Origin: Luscinia megarhynchos
Lineage: Eukaryota; Chordata; Aves; Passeriformes; Turdidae
NCBI GenBank assembly: GCA_034336665.1
Contig: JAPFBE010000079.1
Location: forward strand, 117,408-181,407
Direction: 5' to 3'
DNA length: 64,000 nt
The notes below the pieces were generated by a model. The model was not told the origin of the DNA. It ran no database searches and was given only the letters and a program-made list of their open reading frames with translations. Made by a program: the position numbers and the translations under genes. Numbering within the stretch: position 1 is the first letter of the stretch; each line of letters begins with the position of its first letter. This document shows positions 56,001-64,000 of this stretch, piece by piece.

Positions 56001-59000
56001 CTTTCGCTACCGCTGGGTAGACCTGTTACCACGGGTCGCGTCTCGCCATACCGGTAGACCTTGCTGCCGCTTAGTCGGTCTCAGCCTTTCATACCGCTGG
56101 TACACCTGTTGCCGCGAAGCCAGTCGCGCGTTTTCGTGGTCCCCTGCCGCTGGTAGACCTGTTGCCGCTTAGTCGGTTCGAGCCATGCTCGGGCCAGCGA
56201 ATAGACCTGTTGCCGCTTAGTCGGTTCAGCTCGTACCGCCTGTAGGTCGTTTGCCGTGGCTGGGTTCGCTACCGGGGTAGACCTGTTGCCGCGAGCAATG
56301 GTTCTCGGCCTTTTATACCGGGCCGCTGAAGACCTATGTTACCGCGAAATGGGTTCGCCTTTTATACTGGAAGACCGGTTGCCGCTTAGCCGGTCGCTAG
56401 GGCGTTTCTGCTGTAGACCTGTTGCCGCTAGCCGGTCTCGGGCCTTTCGCATACCGCCGCTGAATAGACCTGGTGCCGCGAAATGGGTTCGCTCGTCACC
56501 GCAGAATAGACCTGTTGTCAGCTTAGCCGGTTCGCCTTTCACGCCAGAAGTAGACCTTGTTGCCGCGAAATGGTTCGGGCTCGCTACTCGTCGTGGTAGA
56601 CCTGGTGCCGCCAGTCGGTCTCAGCCTTTCGCCACCCCGTAGGATCTGTTGCCGCTATGGCCGGTCGCTGCCTTCGCCTTCTCGCTGAATAGACCTGTTG
56701 CCACTTAGCCGTCTCGCCTTTCGCTACCGCTGGGTAGACCTGTTGCCGCTTAGCCGGTCTCGCCGCATACGCCGGGTAGACCTGTTGTCGCTTTAGCCCT
56801 GTCTTGGCCTTTCGCTCTCTACCGGGTAGACCTGTGTGCCACCAGTCGTTCAGCCTTTCAGCTACCGCTGGTAGACCTGTTGCCGCCAGTCGGTCTCGCC
56901 TTTCGTATTCTCGCCGCGGGTAGACCTGTTGCCGCAGTTGGTCTCGGCCTTTCGCTCGGGGCCAGTGGGTAGACCTGTTGCCGCTCAGTCGGTTCGGGTC
57001 TCGCTACCGGCCGGGTAGACCTGTTGCCGCTTAGTCGGTCTCTGGTTTTTCGCCGCTGGTAGACCTGTTGCCGCAGTCGATTCAGCCTTTCACCGCTGGT
57101 AGACCTTGTTGCCGCTAGCCGGTCGCGCCTTTCACAGTACCGGAGTAGACCTGTTGCCGCGCAGTCGGTCTCGCCTTTCGTCACGGTGTAGACCTGATGC
57201 CGCTTTGAATGATCTCGCCTTCGCTACCGCTGGGTAGACCTGGTGCCGCTTAGTCGGGTCTCAGCCTTTCGGGCATACCTGGTAGATCTGTTGCCGCTGT
57301 CGGTCGCTGCCTTTCGCTAGGGGCCGCTGGGTAGACCTTGTTGCCACTCAGTCGGTTCTCGCCTTCGCTACCGGCCGCTGGTAGACCTTGTTGTCGCCAG
57401 CCGGTCTCGCGCTTTTCGCTACCGCTGGTAGACCTGTTGCCAGCTTAGCCGGTCTGAGTTTTTCGCTACCGCTGGGTAGACCTGGTGTCAGCGCAGTCGT
57501 TCGCCTTTATACCGCGAAGAGTTGTTACCACAATGGGTCTCGCCTTTATACTGAAGACCGTTGCCGCCAGCCGGTCAGCGCTCGCTTCGGTGCGCTGGTA
57601 GACCTGTTGCCCGCCAGCCGGTCTCGCCTTTCGCTACCGCTGAATAGACCTGGTGCGTCATAGTCGGGTCTCGCCTTTTGTACCAGAGAATAGACCTGTT
57701 GCCGCCAGTCTGTCTCGCTACCGCCGCAGTAGACCTGTTGCCGCTTAGTCGGTCTCGCCTTTCATAGCACAGCTCGCTGTGTCAGCTTAGCCGGTTCCGC
57801 CTCGCCGCGTCGCTGTAGACCTGGTGCCGCAGCCGGTCTCGCCACTGCCGCTGGGTAGACCTGTTGTTAGCGAATTGTCTCTGCCTGCCGTAGACCCCAG
57901 GTAGACCGTCTCTAGTCGTCTCGCCTGCTGGGTAGACCTGGTGCCGCAGTCGGTTCGGCTCGTACCACCGTAGACCTGTTGCCGCAGCCGGGTTCTCGGC
58001 TCAAGGCCATGTATAGACCTGTTGCCGCTAGCCGGTCTCAGCCTTTGCTGGCTGCGCTGGGCGTGACCTGTTGTCACGCTAGCTGGTCGCGGCTTTCACC
58101 GCTGGTAGACCTGTTGCCATTAGCCGTCTCGCCTTTCGCTAAGCAGTAGACCCTGTTGCCAGTCGGGTCTCGGCCTTTCACCGTCTGCGTAGACCTGTTG
58201 CCGCTTAGTCGGTCTTTGGCTTTCGTCTACCGGGTAGACCTGGTGCCGCACACTGTTCGCGCTACCGCTGAGTAGACTCGTATGGTCAGCCTGTCTCGGC
58301 TTACCACAGGGTAACCTGTTGCCGTCAGTCGTCTTAGCCTTCGCCGCGTCGCTGGTAGACCTGCTGTCGCTTAGTCGGTCTTAGCTTTCGGCATACCGCT
58401 GGGTAGACCTGTTGTCGCCAGTCGGTTCTTAGCCTTTCGCTACCAGCCGCTGGGTAGACCTTGTTGCCGCAGCTCGATCTCGCCCGCTACCGCAAGGTAG
58501 ACCTGTTGCCGCTAGCCAAATCTTCGCCACTCGCGAGATACGGTAGACATGTTGCCGCTTAGCCGTCTTGGCTCTTTCGCTACCAAGGTGGACCTGGTGC
58601 CGGCAGCCGGTTCGGCCTTTTCGCTACCGCTGGGTAGACCTGTTGCCGCTTAGCCGGTCGCTGCTCTTTCGCCAGGCCAGCTGGGTAGACCTGGTGTCGC
58701 TTAGTCGTCTCGCCCTTTTTATGCGCCTGAAGACCTGTTACCGCTGAATGGGTTCTCGCCTTTATGTACTGCTATGGAAGACCGTTGTCGCTAGCCAGTC
58801 AGCGGCCTTCGCTGTTCCGCTGGGTAGACCTGTTGTCGCTTAGTCTCGGCCTTTCGACACCGCTGAATAGACCTGTGCCGCTGAATGGGTCTCGGCCTTT
58901 CGAATAGACCTGTTGCCAGCGAAAGTCGGTTCGCTCGCCACGCTCGCTGGTAGACCTGGTGCCGGCAGCCGGTCTCGCCTTCACGCTGGTAGACCTGTTG

Positions 59001-61650
59001 TCAGCGAATGGTCTTAGCCTTCATACCGCGTAGACCTGATGTCAGCGAATGGTCTTCGCCTTTCATAGGCCACGGGTAGACCTTTGGTGTTAGTCGTCTC
59101 GCCACCGCTGGTAGACCTGTTGTCGGCTGTCGTGGTCTTCCGCGCCTTTGCCGCTGGTACGGGCCTGATGCCGGTGTCCAGCTCGTACTCGCTGGGTAGA
59201 CCTGTTGCCACTAGTCGGTCTCGCCTGTCGTACCGCTGGGTAGACCTGTTGTCAGCTTAGCTCGGTCTCAGCTCACCGCTGGGTACACCTGTTGCCGCTT
59301 AGCCAGTCGCCGCCTTTCGTGTTCCGTCAGCTGGGTAGACCTGTTGCCGCTTAGTCGGTCTTATCTTTCCCGCTACCGCTGAATAGACCTGTTGCCGCTT
59401 AGCCGGTTCAGCTCGCTACCGGTAGACCTGTTGCCTAGTCGGGTCGGGGTTTTCACCTACCGGGTAGACCTGTTGCCGCGAATGGTCTCGTCTTTCGTAC
59501 CACCAAGAAGGTAGACCTGGTGCCGGGCAGTCGGTTCGCCTTTCACTCGCCGGTAGACCTGTTGCCGCTTAGCCGGTCTTATTTTCTCGCGCCTGGGGTA
59601 GACCTGGTGTCGCTTAGCTGGTCTCGGGTTTTCGCTGAGCCGCTGGGTAGACCCTGGTGCCGCAGCCGGTCTCGGGTTTCCCTACCGCTGGTAGACCTGT
59701 TGCCGCAGCCGGTTCGCCTCTCGCTACCGCTGGGTAGACCTGTTGCCGCGAAGCCAATCTTGTATTTTCGCTCATGAGGTGGTACGATATGCTGCTAGCC
59801 GGTCTTTACCTTTCCAGCCCGCAAGGTGGACTTTGTGCCGCAGCCGGTCTCGCCGCTACGCTGGGTAGACCTGTTGCCGCTTAGCCAGTCGCTGCCTTTC
59901 GTACCCTGCCGCGTAGACCTTGTTGTTACTAGTCGTCTCGGCCTTTCGTGACTCGGGCCGCTGAATAGACCTGTTGCCGCTTAGCCGGTTCAGCCTTTTC
60001 ACGCCGCTGGGTAGACCTGTTGCCGCTTTAGCCAGTCAGCGCCTTTCGGCCTTTGCCGCTGTGTAGACCTGTTGTCAGCGCGGTTCGCCTTTTGTTTCCG
60101 CTGAGTAGACCTTGTTGCCGCTTAGTCGGTCTCGCCTTTCGCGGCCTCGGGCCGCTGGTAGACCTGTTGTCGCAGTTGGTTCTGGCCTTCGCTGCCGGGC
60201 CAGCGGGTAGACCTGGGGCCGGCGAAAGCCGGTCTCGGCTCTACTAAGCTACAGTAGACTGTTGCCGCTTAGCCGGTCTCGGTTAAGCGCTACCGCTGGT
60301 AGACCTGTTGCCGCAGCCGATTCAGCTACTCGCTGGTAGACCTGTTGCCAGTTTAGCCGGTCGAGCGGCTCTCGCTACATTGCGGAGTAGACTCTGTTGC
60401 CGCGAATGTCTCGCTTTTCGCCGCACGCGTGTAGACCTGATGTCAGCTAGTCGATTCGCCTTTCGCTGGGTAGACCTGCCGCGAAAGTCGTTGTCTCAGC
60501 TTTCACATACCGCTGGTAGATCTACGTTGTCGCTGCCGGTCACGGTCTTTTCATACCGCTGGGTAGACCTGTTGCCACTAGCCGTCTCGCTTTTCATACT
60601 ACCGCTGGTAGACCTGTGCGTCAGCTTAGTCGGTCTCGCCTTTCACGCTGGGTAGACCTGTTGCCGCTTAGCCGGTCTTGTTAGCTCATACTAGGTAGAC
60701 CTGGTGCCGCTTAGCCGGTCTCGGCCCTTTGTCACTGGAAGACCTGTTACCGCTAACCGGTCTCGGCCTTTTACCAGCTGGAAGACCGCTGTCTTAGCCG
60801 GTCGCTGCCTTTCCGGGTAGACCTGTTGTCGCTGAACAGCCCGGGTCTCGCCTGCCTTTGCCGCTGAATAGACCTGGTGCCGCTTAGTCGGGTTCGGCCT
60901 GCGAGAATAGACCTGTTGCCGCTTAGTCGGTTCGCCTTCAAGGCCAACAAGAAGTAGACCTGTTGCTGTCAGCTCGTCTCGCCTTTCACAATACCACGGG
61001 TAGACCTGTTGCCGCTAGTCGGTCTCGCTCACAAGCCGCTGGTAGACCTAGTGCCGGCAGCCGGTTCGACTTTTCGCTACACCGCTGGTAGACCTGTTGC
61101 CGCAGCCGGTTCAGCATTTCGCGCCATGCCGCTGGGTAGACCTGTTGCCGCTTAGCCGGTCCTCATTTCGCTGCGCGAAGCGACCTGTTGCCAGCGTAGC
61201 TGGTCGCGCTCGCTACCGCTGGGTAGACCTTGTTGCCGCGAGTGGTCTCGCCTTCGCTACCGCAAAATAGACCTTGTTGCCGCTTAGCCGGTTCTCAGCC
61301 TTTCGTGCTCCGGCCAGCTGGGTAGACCTTGCTGTCAGCTTAGTCGGTCTTGGCCTTTTCGCTACGCTTCTGCGTAGACCTGGTGCCGGGCAGATCGGTC
61401 TCGGCCTTCGCCACCGCTGGGTAGACCTGTCGCCGGCCGTCGTCTTCGGCCTTCGCTACCAATACGGTAGACCTTGTTGCCGCTCAGTCGGTCTTAGCCT
61501 TTCGCTACCGCGTCGCTGGTAGACCTGTTGCCGCTTAGTCGGTCTCAGCCTTTTCATAAATACCGCTGGGTAGACCTTGCTTCATGTCGCTTTAGATCGG
61601 TTCTTTAGTTTTCGGGCGTTACCGCTGGTAGACCTGTCGTCGTAGCCGAT
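56001..61650 (+). repeat. Second family, continued, with repeated AAGACC cassettes
   Basis: AAGACC units near 56330, 57524 (GAAGAGTTG), 58730 and 60738 are spaced about 1.2, 1.2 and 2.0 kb. GACATG modules at 58545 (class 1) and 59770 (class 2, badly degraded, reading GGTGGTACGATATG). Class 2 at 59770 to class 1 at 61720 is 1950 bp, the same as 50274 to 52223 (1949 bp) and close to 26852 to 28905 (2053 bp). Shortened and fused units are frequent. Confidence 0.55.
57850..57935 (+). repeat. Collapsed or rearranged units
   Basis: Between two normal units the sequence reads GTTGTTAGCGAATTGTCTC, then GTAGACCCCAGGTAGACC within about 15 bases, then GTCTCTAGTCGTCTCG. Two GGTAGACC starts lie far closer than one unit length, so at least one unit is truncated. 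It may be a true deletion or an assembly or base-calling error. Confidence 0.45.
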
Positions 61651-64000
61651 CTCGGCCTTCGTCACCGCCGCGAAAGCGTAGACCTATAAGCCGCTCAAGC
61701 CAATACTTCGCCATGCGAGGTAGACATGTTGCCGCTTAGCCGGTCTTGGCCTTTCGCCAGCAGGACCTGGTGCCGCAGCCGGTCTTCGCCTCTTTCAGCT
61801 CGCTGGTAGACCTTGTTGCCGCTGAGCCGGTCTTGGCTTCGCGTCACCAATGCAAGGTGGACCTGGTGCCGCAGCCGGTCTCGCCTTTTTGTTTCCCGCT
61901 GCAGAAGACCGGGTTGCCGCTTAGCCAGTCGCTGCCTTTCGCTACTCCGCTGTAGACCTGTGCCGCTTAGTACGGCCCTCGGCTTTCACGCTGCCCTCGC
62001 ATGGCGAGACCTGTTGGCGTCGCTATCGTCACCAGCTCTTTCATCGCCAGTCGCACGCTGACCTTGCTGCCGCTTAGTCAAGTTCTCGCCTGGTAGACCT
62101 CGCTTTTCCAGCTTCGCCTTCTTCACCGCTGGTAGACCTGTTGTCAGCGAATGGCTCCGGCCTTTTCATACCAAGGTGACCTGTTGCCAGCTGGTTTTGC
62201 CCGCTTCACGGTAGACCTTGGTGCCGCAGACGGTTCGCTCTTCAAGGCTACTGGGTAGACCTGTTGTCGCAGCCGGTCTCGCCACTGGTCGACCGTGCCG
62301 CTGTAGACCTGTGCCAGTCACGTTTCGCCACCGCTGGTAGACCTGTTGCCGCTTAGCCGGTTCTTAGCCTTTCGCTACTGGCCAGACCTTTGCTGCCGCT
62401 CAGCCGGTCTTTAGTTTCCGCTGGGTAGACCTGTTGCCGGGCAGCCGATCTCGGCTCAGCGCCTCGGGCCGCTGGGTAGACCTGTTGCCGCTCAGCCAAT
62501 CTTCGCCTTTAGCGCCGCCCCGAGGTGGTGATTATGCTGCCGCCTAGCCGTCTTTGGCCTTTCGCTACCGCTAATGTGGACCTGGTGGTGCGGCATCGGT
62601 TCGGCCATACCGGTGGTACGACCTTGTTGCCGCTGAATGCCGCTGCCTTTCGGTCACAATGATGGTGATCCTGTTGCCGCGTAGCGGTCTTAGCTCTTCG
62701 CTACAGCGCTGGTAGAATTGTTGCGGCAGTCGTGGTCTCGGCCTCGTCACGGCCGTAGACCTTGTTGTCGCTCAGCTGGTCGCGTTTTTCGCTGGGCCTG
62801 GCCGCGAGGGTAGACCTGTTATTTTTGCCGCTTGCCGTTCGCAGTTTCAGCTACGCTGGGTAGACCTGGTGCCGCGAAAGCCGGTCTCGCCTTTCACTAC
62901 CGCTGGGTAGACCTGTTGTCGGCAGCCGGTCTCGCCTTTCGCTGTCGCTGGGTAGACCTGTTACGCTAGCCGGTCGCCATTGCTCCTGGGTAGACCTGTT
63001 GCCGCTTAGCCGGTGTCTCGCCTTCGCTACCGCTGGTAGACCTTGTTGCCGCTAGCCGGTCCCAGTTTCCATACTCGCTGGTAGACCTGTTGCCGCTGTA
63101 GTCGTGCCCTTCGTGTTCCTGCCGCTCGGTAGACCTGTTGCCGCTAGCTCGGGTCTCGCCATTTCGCTGCCGCTGGTAGACCTGGTTGCCGCGAATGGCC
63201 GGCTCCCTACCGCGCACGGGTAGACCTGTTGCCAGCCAGTCGGTCTCGCCTTCGCATACCGCTGGTAGACCTGTTGCTCAGCTTAGTCTCGGCTTCAGGC
63301 CTCGCCGTAGACCTGTTGCCGCCAGCCGGTTCGGCCTTTCATACCGCTGGGTAGACCTGTTGCCGCTTAGCCGGTTCGCGTCCTATCAACACGGGTAGAC
63401 CTGTTGCCGCTTAGCCGGTCTTGGCCTTTCGCGTCACACGCAGGGTGGACCTGTTGCCGCTTAGCTTCGTCTCGCCTCGCTGCCGCTACCAGTCGTGGGT
63501 AGACTCGGTTGCCGCCAGCCGGTCTCAGCTCTTCGCCACCGCTGGGTAGACTCTGCTGCTTTAGCCGGGTCTTTCAGCCTTTTTCACAGATTTCCGTCAT
63601 GCGGGAAGACGGTTGCCGCTTAGCCGGTGCGCGGTTTCTCGCTGTCGCTGCAGACCTGGTGCCGCTTAGCCGGTTCGCCTTTCACCAAGGAATAGACCTG
63701 GTGCCGCGAAGCCGTGCGCTGTAGACCTGTTGCCGCTTAGCCGGGTATCTTCGCTCACAGGCCAGCGGGTAGACCTCTGTTGCCGCTTAGCCGGGTCTCG
63801 CCGGCCGGGTAGACCCAGTTGCCGCGAGACGGTCTCGGCTTTTCATCACTCGCTGTGGTAGACCTTGGTGCCGCAGCCGGTCTTCGCCTTTCGCTACCGC
63901 TGGGTAGACTCTGGTGTCAGCTTAGCCGGTCTTAGCCTTTCGCCGTGTCAGCTGGTAGACCTGTTGCCGCTTAGCCGGAAACGAAATTTTCGCTACCATG
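61651..64000 (+). repeat. Second family, degraded right end of the window
   Basis: GACATG at 61720 and its GGTGGACC partner at 61855 are followed by AAGACCGGGTTG (61906) and CACGCTGCCCTC (62000), as at 52223-52600, offset about 9.4-9.5 kb or two nominal periods. A degraded class 3 module follows at 62523 with GTAGAATTG at 62713. Many units here have lost several bases or are fused, and the last unit ends in an A-rich departure (63979-63994). The array still continues at the last base. Confidence 0.6.

Larger units (their letters stand above)
1..64000 (+). repeat. 46-bp satellite/minisatellite array filling the window
   Basis: The word GGTAGACC followed by GTTGCCGCTTAGCC, GGTCTC and GCTACCGCTG recurs about every 42-50 bp from the first to the last base, always in this orientation; I saw no inverted unit. 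The first half of the unit (GTAGACC to GGTCTC) is the most constant. The last 12-18 bp before the next GGTAG vary most in length and sequence. On the plus strand the consensus has about 16 C, 13 G, 13 T and only 4 A, so it is strongly T-over-A skewed, and it keeps five CpGs per unit. No unique sequence longer than about one unit interrupts the array, and neither end of the window is an array edge that I can recognise. No gene, promoter, terminator or origin could be supported inside it. Confidence 0.98.

Noticed and set aside
1..64000. A protein with tandem peptide repeats encoded by the array
   Set aside because: The unit is 46 bp, not a multiple of three, and carries two TAG words, so no frame stays open over a perfect array for more than about 36 codons.
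1..64000. CRISPR array
   Set aside because: The intervals between the conserved cores are only 6-20 bp and are themselves variants of one sequence, not unique 30-40 bp spacers. There are no cas genes and no leader.
1..64000. rRNA, tRNA or other RNA gene clusters
   Set aside because: No conserved rRNA core words or tRNA-like arms were seen, and the period is too short for any such gene. The short inverted repeats are only 5 bp.
1..64000. Telomeric repeat tract
   Set aside because: Telomere repeats are usually 5-8 bp G-rich units. This unit is 46 bp and lacks such words in series. A subtelomeric location remains possible.
1..64000. Inverted segments within the array
   Set aside because: I looked for the complement word GGTCTACC as a sign of reversed units and saw none; the array reads in one direction throughout.
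63979..64000. Right edge of the array
   Set aside because: Only about 15 bases depart from the unit before GCTACC returns, which is not enough to call a boundary.

Overview
The whole 64,000-base window is one uninterrupted tandem array of a GC-rich (~63%) unit of about 46 bp, always in the same orientation. Dividing length by unit size gives roughly 1,350-1,400 units. I find no credible protein gene, RNA gene, mobile element or unique single-copy stretch. Every open frame is a read-through of the repeat: 46 is not a multiple of three, the unit carries TAG in GGTAG and again in CTTAG, and the translations are the same few peptides permuted. No taxon can be named from the sequence. A clean array this long, with nested higher-order order, is typical of eukaryotic nuclear satellite DNA (centromeric, pericentromeric, subtelomeric or sex-chromosome heterochromatin) in a long-read assembly; that is inference.

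The array is not homogeneous. Units fall into recognisable variant types that recur in fixed order. The commonest frame is a cassette in which a unit with GGTAGATCTG (or GGTACATCTG) is followed five units (about 220-250 bp) later by a GGAAGACCTGTTACC unit, and usually then by a GGAAGACCGGTTG unit. It recurs about 27 times across the window.

Layout. 1-5150: an array with its own private variant (TTAGACGG). 5151-24750: a family of long higher-order repeats, with copies starting near 6477 (truncated, 1.8 kb), 8292 (5.3 kb), 13566 (5.7 kb) and 19291 (~5.5 kb), each holding internal ~1.2-1.55 kb sub-repeats; 5151-6476 matches the tail of the 8292 copy. 24751-64000: a second family marked by a module (CAATCTTCGC, then GTAGACATGTTG, then GGTGGACCTGG). 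This module comes in three classes distinguished by what follows it, and shows a ~4.75 kb period that is clearest at 47.5-52.2 kb. A module typical of the left end reappears at about 53.2-55.9 kb inside the second family.

The array runs off both window edges. Small interchangeable differences (GCCG/GTCG/GTCAG, GGCC/GGGCC, CCTTT/CTCTTT, CTTAGCC/CTAGCC/CGAAGCC/GAATGG) are scattered at random over all unit types and grow denser to the right. They may be partly long-read base-calling error, so single-base differences should not be over-read. The order of unit types is robust to this. All alignments were done by eye; coordinates of block edges are approximate (about 50 bp, or as stated).
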